64,000 nt of DNA from Phyllobacterium trifolii (GTDB lineage Bacteria > Pseudomonadota > Alphaproteobacteria > Rhizobiales > Rhizobiaceae), in the NCBI RefSeq assembly GCF_014192095.1, contig NZ_JACHXN010000026.1, forward strand, positions 1-64,000. Direction: 5' to 3'. The notes below the pieces were generated by a model. The model was not told the DNA's origin. It made no database searches and saw only the letters and a program-made list of their open reading frames with translations. The translations under genes were made by a program, and so were the position numbers. Shown here in pieces: positions 8,003 through 16,875 of the stretch (its first letter is position 1; the number at the start of each line of letters is the position of its first letter).

Positions 8003-9196
8003 ATGACCGCGAACATCACCCGCAAGCTGCGCCCCGCAACCCAACTCGTCCATGCCGGAACGCTGCGTTCAGGCTTCGGTGAAACGTCCGAAGCGTTGTT
8101 CCTGACGCAAGGCTTTGTCTACCCCAGCGCCGAAGCCGCTGAAGCCCGTTTCAAGGGTGAGGAGCCGGGCTTCATCTATTCCCGCTATGCTAACCCGACA
8201 ACGGACATGTTCGAAAAGCGCATGTGCGCATTGGAAGGCGCTGAAGATGCGCGTGCTACGGCGTCAGGCATGGCGGCTGTGGCAGCAGCCATCATCTGCC
8301 AGGTCAAGGCTGGCGACCACGTTCTGGCCGCTAGTGCGATGTTCGGCTCGTGTCGCTACATCATAGAAACGCTTCTGCCGCGCTACGGTGTTGATTTTAC
8401 TTTGATAGATGGCTCGAAGATCGAGAACTGGCAAAACGCCATCCGCCCGAACACCAAGGTGCTGTTCCTCGAAAGCCCGACCAACCCGACACTGGAAGTC
8501 ATCGATATTGCGGCTGTGGCACAGGTGGCCAATTCCGTTGGCGCCAAGCTTATTGTCGATAACGTCTTCGCGACGCCGCTCTTCCAGAAGCCGCTGGAAC
8601 TCGGTGCACACATCGTTGTCTATTCCACGACCAAACATATCGATGGGCAAGGTCGTTGTCTTGGCGGCGTGATCCTCTCCGACAAGCAGTGGGTAGACGA
8701 AAATCTGCACGAATATTTCCGCCATACCGGCCCTGGTCTTAGCCCGTTCAACTCATGGGTCATGCTAAAGGGTCTCGAAACTTTGGCTGTACGTGTGCGC
8801 CAGCAGACGGAAAGCGCAGCAAAAATCGCCGATTTCCTTGCCGATCATCCAGCGATCTCCAAGGTAATTTATCCGGGACGTGCCGATCATCCGCAAGCTG
8901 ATATCATCGCCAAGCAGATGTCGGGTGGTTCCACGCTGATCGCCTTCGAAGTAAAGGGGGCCAAGAGGGCGACGTTCAATGTCGAGAATGCCCTGGAAGT
9001 TATCCAGATTTCCAACAATCTCGGTGATTCAAAGAGCCTCATCACCCATCCGACCACCACTACCCACAAGAATCTCACCGATGAGGCCCGCGCCGAACTC
9101 GGTATTTCCGATGGTTTATTACGGCTGTCGGTCGGGCTTGAAGACGCGGACGATCTGATCGAGGATCTCGATATCGCTCTGAAAGCAGCACTGTAG
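8003..9196 (+). CDS. metZ: O-succinylhomoserine sulfhydrylase
   Basis: A 397-residue PLP enzyme of the Cys/Met-metabolism family that condenses an activated homoserine with sulfide to homocysteine on the way to methionine. SRYANPTTDMFEKRM (about 60-74) and ATASGMAAV (86-93) are active-site blocks. The PLP lysine is Lys211 in YSTTKHIDGQGR, the pattern that distinguishes this sulfhydrylase group. VDNVFATP (185-192) holds the PLP-binding aspartate. The ATG at 8003 follows GAGAAGACG. Control by the SAM-II riboswitch just upstream agrees with methionine synthesis. Preference for O-succinyl over O-acetyl homoserine is inferred from family and context. Confidence 0.93.
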   Translation: MTANITRKLRPATQLVHAGTLRSGFGETSEALFLTQGFVYPSAEAAEARFKGEEPGFIYSRYANPTTDMFEKRMCALEGAEDARATASGMAAVAAAIICQVKAGDHVLAASAMFGSCRYIIETLLPRYGVDFTLIDGSKIENWQNAIRPNTKVLFLESPTNPTLEVIDIAAVAQVANSVGAKLIVDNVFATPLFQKPLELGAHIVVYSTTKHIDGQGRCLGGVILSDKQWVDENLHEYFRHTGPGLSPFNSWVMLKGLETLAVRVRQQTESAAKIADFLADHPAISKVIYPGRADHPQADIIAKQMSGGSTLIAFEVKGAKRATFNVENALEVIQISNNLGDSKSLITHPTTTTHKNLTDEARAELGISDGLLRLSVGLEDADDLIEDLDIALKAAL

Positions 9197-9200
9197 AAGA

Positions 9201-9536
9201 TCAGAGGATGTGCCGCGCGGAGACTGATTTCGGCGCGGCCTTCTTCCAGGCGATTGCCATGGCATGGCGTACCGCGTCCGGATTGGCGCTGTCCAGAACG
9301 ACATAGGTTGAACCTTTTTCGCCCCAGCTTCCCGGCACAGGCTCAAACATATCTCCTGACGTCTCACGCAAGAGGGATTGATCTTCCCGAGTGAGCAACA
9401 ATACACCGCGCAGCTTCTCAGGGCGTAGCGTTGCAAAGATTTTTCCATTCACCCTAAAATCGGTCGTGTTGAAATGACTTGCCTGAATAGTTTCAGGAAA
9501 TGAAAGGGCCATTTCTGCAAATTCTTCGAGGCTCAT
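9201..9536 (-). CDS. MmcQ/YjbR-family protein
   Basis: About 111 residues with the MmcQ/YjbR fold. MSLEEFAEMALSFPETIQ opens the domain. DFRVNGKIFATL forms the central hairpin. PGSWGEKGSTYVVL precedes the last strand and helix (AWKKAAPKSV). The family resembles CyaY in fold and is sometimes described as DNA-binding, but its function is not settled. ATG at 9534-9536 is used. The codon before it (TTG) could also serve. No strong ribosome-binding site is visible. It is convergent with metZ, with four bases between the stops. Confidence 0.82.
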   Translation of the reverse strand: MSLEEFAEMALSFPETIQASHFNTTDFRVNGKIFATLRPEKLRGVLLLTREDQSLLRETSGDMFEPVPGSWGEKGSTYVVLDSANPDAVRHAMAIAWKKAAPKSVSARHIL

Positions 9537-9684
9537 CAACAGAATTGCTTAGCTCCACCGAACGGCTTCACCCCTATATTAGCGAGAAATGCGCCGATCA
9601 CGAAGGATTTAAACCGGACTTTCTCTGGATGGTTGACGCGATGGCGCCGACCCGCGATATGAGGGACATAAACTGAGAGAAGGT

Positions 9685-10077
9685 ATGTACAAAGCTATTA
9701 CCCGCGATATTGAGGTAACCGTCGAACCGTTCTATCTGGAGGAGCAATCCAATCCGGAAGAGAACCGCTACGTTTGGGGATACCGCATTACCATCGCCAA
9801 CGAGTCGGAGATTACTGTGCAATTGCGTGCGCGCTACTGGAAAATCACCGACGGTAATGGCCACATGGAGGAAGTACGCGGTCCGGGCGTCATCGGTGAA
9901 CAACCTATTCTCAATCCCGGCGACTCCTTCCAATACTCTTCCGGTTGTCCCCTGACGACAACATCTGGCGTCATGGTCGGTCGCTATACAATGCAGACCG
10001 ACAGCGGAGTACGGTTTGATATCGAGATTCCAGCATTCTCGCTTGACCTGCCCGATCAGTTACGCACATTGAACTGA
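9685..10077 (+). CDS. apaG: ApaG protein
   Basis: 130 residues forming the ApaG/DUF525 domain, a small fibronectin-III-like beta sandwich. Typical blocks are [28 protein letters not shown], and the glycine-rich [36 protein letters not shown]. The protein has been linked to cobalt and magnesium efflux phenotypes in enterobacteria, but its molecular role is not established. The start codon follows GAGAGAAGGT. Its stop TGA shares a base with the start of the next small membrane gene, so the two form an operon. Confidence 0.93.
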   Translation: MYKAITRDIEVTVEPFYLEEQSNPEENRYVWGYRITIANESEITVQLRARYWKITDGNGHMEEVRGPGVIGEQPILNPGDSFQYSSGCPLTTTSGVMVGRYTMQTDSGVRFDIEIPAFSLDLPDQLRTLN

Positions 10078-10373
10078 TGCAAGAGACAAATCGCACTCAA
10101 TCGCCTTACATCAAGGCTTTGGCCTGCTCTGCCGTTGCCTTTGCTTTGGCCATAGGCGCACAGTTTCTCGGCTATAGTCTGCCAAGCTTCACAACGAGAA
10201 CGGAAGCTGTCAGTCAGTTGGTCGCGTTGGCGATGGTCCCCGGTCTCATCGTCGGCCTTCTGGCGAAGAAATCAACGCGAGTATGGCCGCTTTGGCTGAT
10301 TATCTGCGCATTCATCGCACTATTAATTGTGGTAACGATCGTTCACGAAATAACCGCGCCAATGCGTGCCTGA
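10077..10373 (+). CDS. Small membrane protein, hypothetical
   Basis: 98 residues with three hydrophobic stretches: about 13-31 (IKALACSAVAFALAIGAQF), 45-61 (QLVALAMVPGLIVGLLA) and 69-90 (VWPLWLIICAFIALLIVVTIVH). The N-terminus is polar. The gene starts inside the apaG stop codon (TGATG), showing translational coupling. I recognise no family. It ends four bases before the convergent hslO stop codon. Confidence 0.65.
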   Translation: MQETNRTQSPYIKALACSAVAFALAIGAQFLGYSLPSFTTRTEAVSQLVALAMVPGLIVGLLAKKSTRVWPLWLIICAFIALLIVVTIVHEITAPMRA

Positions 10374-10377
10374 TTGC

Positions 10378-11382
10378 TCAATTCTTTGGCAAAAACTCTG
10401 CTGGATCGAATTCATATTCTGTCGAGCAAAATTCGCAGGTGACGCTAATCTTGCCATCCTCGATGCTGTCGGAAATCTCTTCAGCAGTGAAGCCAGACAG
10501 TACGCCGGCAATTTTTTCCCGTGAGCACGAGCAATCATCGTTCACCGGCACTGCGTCGAAAACACGGACGCCCCGCTCGTGGAACAAGCGGTATAACAGG
10601 CGTTCGGCTCCAACTTGAGGATCGGTCAATTCCGAGCTTTCGATCGTCGCAACGAGTGCCTTGATTTCAGCCCAGTCATCGTCTTCGACAAGGTCGACTT
10701 CATCGTCGTCGTCAGATTCCGGCGCGTCACCCGCTGGTAGATCACGCTGACGCATGCGCAGTTCCGATTCAGGTAGGAACTGCACAATGAGCCCACCGGC
10801 GCGCCATTGCTCGACCGGTTTGCCGTCTTCGCCACGTTCGATCAGCTTTGCAACCGAAAGACGAAGGTCGGTGGGAATCTGCTCGGACTGGCGGAAGTAG
10901 GTCTTGGCGATCTCTTCGAGGTTGGAGCCATCGAGCGCAACGATGCCCTGATACCGCTGGGTGTATTCGCCCTGATCGACGGTGAGTGCGAGCGTGCCGC
11001 CGCCCATCAGCTCTACCGGCGAGAGTCGGTTCTCAGCGATGGCTTCGGCCAAGCGCTCCTCGTCGTAGCGCGCGTATGCGCGAACGGAATTCGGCGTGCG
11101 AAAGTCGACAACCAGCATGTCGACTGGTCCGTCCGACTGGGACTGGAAGATGAACTTCCCATCGAATTTCAGCGATGTGCCGAGCAATACCGTAAGGACG
11201 ATCGCCTCCGCCAGAAGCTTCGCTACAGGCTCCGGATAGTCGTGGCGGCTTAAAATGTCATCTAGTGTCGGTCCGAGCTGAACGGCACGCCCGCGCGCGT
11301 CCAGTTCCTCAACCTGGAACGGAACCACGGCGTCATCGCCAGCGAATACATATTCGTCAGTGCGGATGGAAGAATCAGGCAT
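10378..11382 (-). CDS. hslO: Hsp33 redox-regulated chaperone
   Basis: 334 residues of a cytosolic holdase chaperone switched on by oxidation. The C-terminal zinc switch is complete: CSC at about residues 284-286 and CEFC at about 316-319. Their four cysteines bind zinc when reduced and form disulfides under stress. The N-terminal half shows the conserved [14 protein letters not shown] and YQGIVAL blocks. An acidic run ([15 protein letters not shown]) in the middle is longer than in enteric Hsp33. The ATG at 11380-11382 follows a perfect AAGGAGG. It overlaps the 3' end of argF by eight bases, so it is the third gene of the argD operon. Confidence 0.95.
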   Translation of the reverse strand: MPDSSIRTDEYVFAGDDAVVPFQVEELDARGRAVQLGPTLDDILSRHDYPEPVAKLLAEAIVLTVLLGTSLKFDGKFIFQSQSDGPVDMLVVDFRTPNSVRAYARYDEERLAEAIAENRLSPVELMGGGTLALTVDQGEYTQRYQGIVALDGSNLEEIAKTYFRQSEQIPTDLRLSVAKLIERGEDGKPVEQWRAGGLIVQFLPESELRMRQRDLPAGDAPESDDDDEVDLVEDDDWAEIKALVATIESSELTDPQVGAERLLYRLFHERGVRVFDAVPVNDDCSCSREKIAGVLSGFTAEEISDSIEDGKISVTCEFCSTEYEFDPAEFLPKN

Positions 11383-12313
11383 TCGGGCGACCTCCTTCGA
11401 GGCACCAGGCAAGAATTGCCTTTTGTGCATGTAGACGGTTTTCCGCTTCGTCGAAAACGACAGAATGCGGTCCATCTATGACGGAGTCAGTCACCTCCTC
11501 GCCGCGGTGTGCGGGAAGGCAATGCATGAAAAGCGCATCAGGGCCGGCATGTTTCAGCAATGCGTCGTTGACTTGATATGGCATGAACACGTTGTGACCG
11601 CGCGCACGGCCTTCCTGTCCCATCGATACCCAGGTATCGGTGACGATACAATCAACACCTTCAACCGCCGAGATTGGATCAGTTGTAAGTCTAATCCTGC
11701 CACCAGCGCGCTTGGCCCAATCGAGATATTTGCTGTCGGGTTCACTGCCTTCCGGCGTTGCGATGTTGAGATTGAAATCAAACCGCGCCGCCGCCTCGAC
11801 GAGTGAGTGCAGCACATTGTTGCCGTCGCCTGTCCAAGCGAAAGTCCTGCCCTTCACCGCACCGCGATGTTCCTCGAATGTCATGATATCCGCCATGATC
11901 TGGCATGGATGCGTGTCATCGGTCAGCGCATTGATCACTGGTACGGTGGCGTTTTCGGCCATCTCGGTCAGACGTTCATGTGTGGTTGTTCGCATCATGA
12001 TGATATCGACATAGCGCGACAACACCTTTGCGGTGTCGGCAATAGTCTCGCTGCGGCCAAGCTGCATTTCCGACCCCGTTAGCATGATCGTCTCGCCGCC
12101 GAGCTGACGCATGCCCACATCGAAGGACACGCGCGTGCGCGTTGAAGGCTTGTCGAATATCATTGCCAGCACCTTGCCGGCAAAGGGTTTTTCGATATTG
12201 CCGGCTTTGAGACGCGTTTTGCGGTCGCGCGCGTCGTTGAGAATGTGCCGTAAATCACTAGGCGAAAGCGCCGAGATATCCGTAAAATGACGGAGGTCCT
12301 GTTTGATCATCAT
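11375..12313 (-). CDS. argF: Ornithine carbamoyltransferase
   Basis: A 312-residue enzyme that makes citrulline from ornithine and carbamoyl phosphate in arginine synthesis. The carbamoyl-phosphate loop STRTR is at residues 57-61. HPCQIM near 138 and the ornithine-binding [13 protein letters not shown] near 269 are intact. The protein starts with two methionines in tandem, and either can be the start. It follows argD by 11 bases on the same strand and overlaps hslO. Genes for earlier arginine steps are not in the window. Confidence 0.96.
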   Translation of the reverse strand: MMIKQDLRHFTDISALSPSDLRHILNDARDRKTRLKAGNIEKPFAGKVLAMIFDKPSTRTRVSFDVGMRQLGGETIMLTGSEMQLGRSETIADTAKVLSRYVDIIMMRTTTHERLTEMAENATVPVINALTDDTHPCQIMADIMTFEEHRGAVKGRTFAWTGDGNNVLHSLVEAAARFDFNLNIATPEGSEPDSKYLDWAKRAGGRIRLTTDPISAVEGVDCIVTDTWVSMGQEGRARGHNVFMPYQVNDALLKHAGPDALFMHCLPAHRGEEVTDSVIDGPHSVVFDEAENRLHAQKAILAWCLEGGRPNA

Positions 12314-12324
12314 AAGACTTGTCT

Positions 12325-13530
12325 CTACGCGCTTTTCAGTCTGGCTGTGACTGACAGACGCTCGGCTGCAGCTTCGATCCGCGTGAGAGCGTCACGGGCA
12401 TCCGCTTCGGTTGCAACCAGTGGTGGCAAAAGGCGGATGACGTTGTCGCCCGCGCCGACGGTAAGCAAATGTTCATCGCGCAATGCTTGAACCATCGCCG
12501 TGTTTGGTACAGCGCACTTCAGACCGATCAGTAAGCCGCGGCCACGCACCTCGGAAATCGCTTCCGGATAGCGATCGGAAATTGAGGCCAGCCCCTGTTT
12601 CATAAACAGCGCAATCTGCTGCACATGATCAAGGAAACCTTCTTCAAGAACGACGTCAAGGACGGCATTGCCTACAGCCATGGCTAACGGATTGCCACCG
12701 TAGGTCGTGCCATGCACGCCGGCAGTCATGCCCTTGGCGGCTTCGGCGGTCGCAAGACATACACCGAGGGGAAAGCCGCCACCAATGCCTTTGGCGACGG
12801 CCATGATGTCGGGCTTGATGCCAGACCATTCGTGCGCAAAGAGCTTGCCCGTGCGGCCCATGCCTGTCTGAACCTCGTCGAGGATCAATAGCAAGCCGTG
12901 TTCGTCGCAGAGCTTGCGCAGCGCGCGCAGTTCCTCGTCGGGCACCGGACGCACACCGCCCTCGCCCTGGATCGGTTCGATCAATATGGCGGCGGTTTCG
13001 GGTCCAATCGCTGACTTCAATGCCTTTTCGTCACCGAAAGCTACCTGATCAAAGCCTTCGACCTTTGGTCCAAAACCCTCAAGATATTTCAGCTGACCAC
13101 CAGCGGCAATCGTCGCCAGCGTACGGCCATGGAAGGCGCCTTCAAACGTGATGATGCGGAATCGCTCGGGATTACCGTTGACGTAGTGATAGCGCCGCGC
13201 TGTCTTGATCGCGCATTCGAGAGCCTCTGCACCGGAATTGGTGAAGAAGGCCTTGTCGGCGAAGGTATTATCGACGAGCCGCTGGCCCAAGCGCTTCTGG
13301 CCTGGAATTTCATAGATGTTGGAGACATGCCAAAGCTTCTCAGCTTGACTTTTCAAGGTTTCGACGAGGTATGGATGCGCATGGCCAAGCGAATTGACCG
13401 CGATACCGGCAGCGAAGTCGAGATAACGATCACCGGATTCGGTAATTAGCCACATGCCCTCACCTCGCTCAAAGCGCAGATCCGCACGAGCATAAGTGTC
13501 GTAAAGCGGTTGCGCGCTTGCGTCCGTCAT
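12325..13530 (-). CDS. argD: Acetylornithine aminotransferase
   Basis: 401 residues of a class III PLP aminotransferase. It converts N-acetylglutamate semialdehyde to N-acetylornithine and may also serve lysine synthesis. [10 protein letters not shown] (96-105) contacts the cofactor phosphate. [13 protein letters not shown] holds Asp218, which binds the pyridine nitrogen, and Lys247 in [12 protein letters not shown] forms the Schiff base. The ATG at 13528-13530 is preceded by GGAGG at 11 bases. A TTG six codons upstream overlaps that site and is rejected. It heads the argD-argF-hslO operon. The leader carries a strong promoter-like sequence and a hairpin with a U-run. Confidence 0.95.
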   Translation of the reverse strand: MTDASAQPLYDTYARADLRFERGEGMWLITESGDRYLDFAAGIAVNSLGHAHPYLVETLKSQAEKLWHVSNIYEIPGQKRLGQRLVDNTFADKAFFTNSGAEALECAIKTARRYHYVNGNPERFRIITFEGAFHGRTLATIAAGGQLKYLEGFGPKVEGFDQVAFGDEKALKSAIGPETAAILIEPIQGEGGVRPVPDEELRALRKLCDEHGLLLILDEVQTGMGRTGKLFAHEWSGIKPDIMAVAKGIGGGFPLGVCLATAEAAKGMTAGVHGTTYGGNPLAMAVGNAVLDVVLEEGFLDHVQQIALFMKQGLASISDRYPEAISEVRGRGLLIGLKCAVPNTAMVQALRDEHLLTVGAGDNVIRLLPPLVATEADARDALTRIEAAAERLSVTARLKSA

Positions 13531-13603
13531 ATCGTCAAGGGCCTCCAAAACCCAGTTTTGCCAAACCTGCTGATTACAAAGAAGAAACCGGCAGCGATGA
13601 AAT

Positions 13604-13640
13604 CAAAAAGCCGCCCCACAATGCCATTTTTGGGGGCGGC
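13604..13640 (-). terminator. Hairpin plus U-run in the argD leader (candidate attenuator)
   Basis: On the minus strand GCCGCCCC pairs with GGGGCGGC over eight GC-rich base pairs (13633-13640 with 13610-13617) and is followed by TTTTTG. This is an intrinsic-terminator shape. It stands between the predicted argD transcription start (about 13645) and the argD start codon at 13530. It could attenuate the operon, protect the RNA 5' end, or end a tiny RNA. The sequence alone does not decide. Confidence 0.6.
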
Positions 13641-13651
13641 CACACAATGGT

Positions 13652-13680
13652 AATATCGTCATTCGAACCTCAGTTGTCAA
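13652..13680 (-). promoter_or_regulatory. Sigma-70-type promoter of argD-argF-hslO
   Basis: On the minus strand a perfect TTGACA (13675-13680) is followed after 17 bases by GATATT (13652-13657). Transcription should begin near 13645, about 115 bases upstream of the argD start codon. No ARG-box-like repeat is obvious around it. Confidence 0.6.
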
Positions 13681-13763
13681 ATGAACACTTTACGAGTCTT
13701 CATTGCGACCGAGCTATCGATGCATTTAAAGATTTCGTCCCTGCAACCTTAACGAGCAAGTCC

Positions 13764-13786
13764 CAACCGCTCAGCGGGTGTTTTTT
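13764..13786 (+). terminator. Weak plus-strand terminator-like hairpin
   Basis: CAACCGC and GCGGGTG flank a TCA loop, giving six pairs with one mismatch, and six T residues follow at 13781-13786. It would end a plus-strand transcript coming from the argD promoter area, where no plus-strand gene is known. It may be chance. Confidence 0.35.
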
Positions 13787-14025
13787 GCAACAGTTGACCG
13801 CGCAAGTTGGGGAAAACCCCAAAAACCCATAGCATGATACCCACCCGACTCTTGTCACAGAGTCATCCAATATTGTACGTTGAGAAACGAAATAGCTAGA
13901 TTTCGTGCGGCGTCCTCGTCATCTGAATAGATATAGTATCAGGCCAATCTGGAGCAATCTAGATACGAGGAAGGATTCAGTCTGACGCCCGCACAAAACT
14001 GAGCCCCATACGGAGCTAGGAAACG

Positions 14026-14550
14026 ATGAACTGGACAGATGAGCGCGTAGAGCAGCTAAAGAAACTTTGGGCCGAAGGTCTGAGTGCAAGCCAGATCGCA
14101 GCACAACTGGGTGGTGTCAGCCGCAATGCTGTCATTGGCAAGGTACATCGGTTGAAGCTGTCGGGACGTGGCAAGACGACATCAACCCAGACACGGAGCA
14201 AGAAGGTCAACACCGGTGCGTCCAGCGGCCATCGAAGCGCCGGCTCCCTCGGACACATGTCGAGCAGGGTTGTAAACCGCAGTGTCGGCGCAACCGCATT
14301 GCAGACAGAATACAGCACTGATCTCGTGACGCACACTGTTACGAAAACGGTGACCGATGTCGTCGTGCCAATTTCCCGGCGACTTGAGCTGGTGCAGTTG
14401 AGCGAGCGAACCTGCAAATGGCCAGTCGGGGATCCTCTACAGCCGGATTTCAATTTCTGCGGTAATGATGTCGGCGAATCCGGGCCTTACTGCACCTATC
14501 ATTCCCGTTTGGCGTATCAGCCGGCTTCGGATCGCCGCCGCATCCGGTAA
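14026..14550 (+). CDS. gcrA: GcrA cell-cycle regulator
   Basis: 174 residues of the alphaproteobacterial regulator that works with sigma-70 at promoters bearing GANTC sites methylated by CcrM. The N-terminus MNWTDERVEQLKKLWAEG and VSRNAVIGKVHRLKLSGR (about residues 30-47) form the family's helix-turn-helix. The middle is low-complexity and basic. The C-terminal block TCKWPVGDP, FNFCGN and GPYCTYHSRLAYQP (about 126-164) is the conserved cysteine-containing sigma-interacting part. Three GANTC sites lie within 180 bases upstream. The gene ends in a strong terminator. Confidence 0.95.
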   Translation: MNWTDERVEQLKKLWAEGLSASQIAAQLGGVSRNAVIGKVHRLKLSGRGKTTSTQTRSKKVNTGASSGHRSAGSLGHMSSRVVNRSVGATALQTEYSTDLVTHTVTKTVTDVVVPISRRLELVQLSERTCKWPVGDPLQPDFNFCGNDVGESGPYCTYHSRLAYQPASDRRRIR

Positions 14551-14573
14551 TTTTCCAGTGTAGACAACCAATT

Positions 14574-14597
14574 GAGGCGCCGAGTGGCGCCTTTTTT
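14574..14597 (+). terminator. Intrinsic terminator after gcrA
   Basis: AGGCGCC and GGCGCCT flank a GAGT loop and are followed by a run of six T residues. The perfect stem lies 24 bases beyond the gcrA stop codon. The reversed stem could also stop the converging phoR transcript, although its A-run would be on the other side. Confidence 0.85.
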
Positions 14598-14622
14598 GTT
14601 ACGAGCTATGGCCTTTCAGAGG

Positions 14623-15876
14623 TCAAAACACGACGGTGAACGACGAGCCTTCGCCGACTTTGGACCGGACTATCAGCCGCGCGCGATGTCGTGTAAGGAT
14701 GTGTTTGACGATAGCAAGGCCAAGACCAGTTCCCTTTTGAGCCCGGCTCGTCTCCAGGCTGACACGGTAGAACCGCTCAGTAAGCCGCGGTATATGCTCG
14801 TCCGGAATGCCCGGACCGAAATCCTGCATCGTGGCCTTGATGGACCCACCATCTCGCTTTAACTCGATGATAATCTTTTTGCCGGATTGGCCATATTTGC
14901 AGGCATTTTCCAGGAGGTTTTGGAAAACCTGCGTCAGTTCATCACGATCGCCGAGAACATTGATGGGGCCAGCATCGATATTGCGTTCGAACTCGACGCC
15001 AAGTTCGGCAGCGAGCGGGCTAAGTGAGTCTGCCACATGGTTCAGCACCACCGCCAGATCTACCTGATCCTTGACGGCAATATGTGCCTTCATCTCGATG
15101 CGGGACAGCGACAGCAAGTCATCGATTAGCCGCGCCATGCGTTCGGCCTGTTTCTGCATGATCTGGAGGAAATTATCGCGCGCCGCCTCGTCATTTCGTG
15201 CGGGGCCCCGCAAAGTCTCAATAAAACCACTGAGCGAGGCGAGCGGCGTGCGTAGCTCATGACTGGCATTGGCGATGAAGTCGGACCGCATGCGCTCCAG
15301 ACGATGCGCCTCGGTTTGGTCGCGGAATGACAACAGATATTGTCGATCTGCTCCACCCGCCTGGTCGAGCAGAAGCACGGTGGCGCGATACCAGCGCTCT
15401 ACCGGAACGCGCTCAAAATAATCGACAGATCGTGCCATCGCATCCGCCACGACCGATTGGACCAGTGTCTGCATTTCAGGCGCACGAAAATGCATCAATA
15501 GCGCACCGCCCCGCGCCAATGGCGGAAAAGCGCCATTGGCCGCCGGATTGACGTAAAGGATCGTCCCCTCATGATCAAAAATGATCAGCGGATCCGGCAA
15601 TTGCGCTGCAAGTTGCTGACCTGACAGGCTGAAGATGGCGGGATCGTGAATATTTGGATCGGTGTGTCGGGCTGTGTTGCGGGGGAGAGCTGCTGAAAGC
15701 ATGACGACGGCGAGGAAAACCAGCATCAGGATGCCAAAACTCAACCACCAGGACGCACCAGAACTCAGAACCAAGGCTGTAATGAACGCAGCAACTCCCA
15801 GCACAAACCGCGCCTGGATAAACCTTTCCACAGCTCTTCGCCACAAGGTCCGGCTTTCCAGCCTCCATATGCGCAT
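14623..15876 (-). CDS. phoR: Phosphate-regulon sensor histidine kinase PhoR
   Basis: 417 residues of a membrane kinase expected to phosphorylate PhoB when phosphate is scarce. Two close membrane helices (about 21-62, with a short turn) form the anchor. A PAS domain spans about 88-190 ([18 protein letters not shown]). The HisKA motif [14 protein letters not shown] has His206. The N box ENACKYG and the G boxes DFGPGIP and [12 protein letters not shown] complete the ATPase domain. No sizeable periplasmic domain is present, as usual for PhoR. Neither phoB nor pst genes adjoin it, so the rest of the regulon is elsewhere. It is divergent from ppk2. PhoR is inferred from architecture. Confidence 0.85.
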   Translation of the reverse strand: MRIWRLESRTLWRRAVERFIQARFVLGVAAFITALVLSSGASWWLSFGILMLVFLAVVMLSAALPRNTARHTDPNIHDPAIFSLSGQQLAAQLPDPLIIFDHEGTILYVNPAANGAFPPLARGGALLMHFRAPEMQTLVQSVVADAMARSVDYFERVPVERWYRATVLLLDQAGGADRQYLLSFRDQTEAHRLERMRSDFIANASHELRTPLASLSGFIETLRGPARNDEAARDNFLQIMQKQAERMARLIDDLLSLSRIEMKAHIAVKDQVDLAVVLNHVADSLSPLAAELGVEFERNIDAGPINVLGDRDELTQVFQNLLENACKYGQSGKKIIIELKRDGGSIKATMQDFGPGIPDEHIPRLTERFYRVSLETSRAQKGTGLGLAIVKHILTRHRARLIVRSKVGEGSSFTVVF

Positions 15877-15960
15877 GTGTTAAACTCCTGTACTACAGTC
15901 CTTTTTCGCCTCTGGACGAGGCAACGCTCTCCCAATAACATGGCTTTATGTCAATTGAGG

Positions 15961-16875
15961 ATGAATGAGTTGGGTAAAGATTCAAAAAAGAGATCGGAAC
16001 GCCCGGACCAAGGGAAATCCACACTCAAACTGAAGATTGACGGCAAGAAGCGCAGCTTCAATATTGACGATCCGAAATTACCGGTCTGGATCGAGGATGG
16101 CGCGCTGGAATCCGGTGATTTTCCCTATACTGAAAAGATGCCAAACGACGAATACGCGGAGACCCTCGAGAAGCTGCAAATCGAGCTGGTGAAGCTGCAA
16201 TACTGGCTGCAGGATACCGGCGGCCGGGTGATGGCGGTTTTCGAGGGACGGGACGCGGCGGGCAAGGGCGGCACGATCTTCAATTTGCGTCAATACATGA
16301 ATCCGCGCTCCGCGCGCAATGTCGCCTTGCCCAAACCCAGCGAGACCGAGCGGGGCCAATGGTATTTCCAACGCTATGTCTCGCACTTTCCCACCACCGG
16401 CGAATTCGTAACCTTCGACCGTTCCTGGTATAATCGCGCGGGGGTCGAACCCGTGCTGGGATTTTGCACCCCCGAACAGCATGAGACATTTCTCGAAGAG
16501 GCACCCGGCCTTGAGCGCATGGTCGTGGCCGATGATATTCATTTTTTCAAATTCTGGCTTGATATCGGCCAGATCATGCAATTGAAGCGCTTCCACGATC
16601 GCAGGCATAGCCCTTTAAAGAACTGGAAATTCTCACCGATCGATATCATGGGTGCCGAGAAGTGGGACGACTATACGAAGGCACGCGACCAGATGTTTGC
16701 TCGAACCCATACGCCTTACGCGCCGTGGACGATCGTGCGTTCTAACGACAAACGCCGCGCACGCCATGCAGTGATCCGCCGAATACTCTTGAGCCTACCT
16801 TACAAGGGCCGAGATCTCGACGTGATCGGCAACGAGGACGCGTTGATTATCGGCTCGGGTCCAGGCTTTCTCTAA
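15961..16875 (+). CDS. ppk2: Polyphosphate kinase 2
   Basis: About 304 residues of a class I PPK2 enzyme, which moves phosphate between polyphosphate and nucleoside diphosphates. The Walker A loop [11 protein letters not shown] lies at about 94-104. The Walker B region [17 protein letters not shown] follows, with the lid segment around [17 protein letters not shown]. The fold begins at LPVWIEDG. I place the start at the ATG at 15961. Another ATG at 15940 is possible, and neither has a well-spaced ribosome-binding site. The upstream region is shared with divergent phoR, which suits a phosphate-storage theme. Its end overlaps the convergent glycosyltransferase gene by 29 bases. Confidence 0.9.
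   Translation: MNELGKDSKKRSERPDQGKSTLKLKIDGKKRSFNIDDPKLPVWIEDGALESGDFPYTEKMPNDEYAETLEKLQIELVKLQYWLQDTGGRVMAVFEGRDAAGKGGTIFNLRQYMNPRSARNVALPKPSETERGQWYFQRYVSHFPTTGEFVTFDRSWYNRAGVEPVLGFCTPEQHETFLEEAPGLERMVVADDIHFFKFWLDIGQIMQLKRFHDRRHSPLKNWKFSPIDIMGAEKWDDYTKARDQMFARTHTPYAPWTIVRSNDKRRARHAVIRRILLSLPYKGRDLDVIGNEDALIIGSGPGFL

Larger units (their letters stand above)
13531..14025. other. Intergenic region between argD and gcrA
   Basis: 495 bases without a convincing protein gene. It contains the minus-strand argD promoter and hairpin (13604-13680) and a weak plus-strand hairpin with T-run (13764-13786). A perfect inverted repeat TTGGGG/CCCCAA around an AAAA loop lies near 13808-13823. Three GANTC sites (13847, 13860, 13974) occur in front of gcrA. 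GAGCCCCATACGGAGCTAGG ahead of the gcrA start supplies its ribosome-binding site. Confidence 0.6.

Noticed and set aside
16280-16608. Long open frames opposite ppk2, coxL, fadJ and the RND gene
   Set aside because: They mirror GC-rich codon positions of strongly supported genes and have no motifs of their own.
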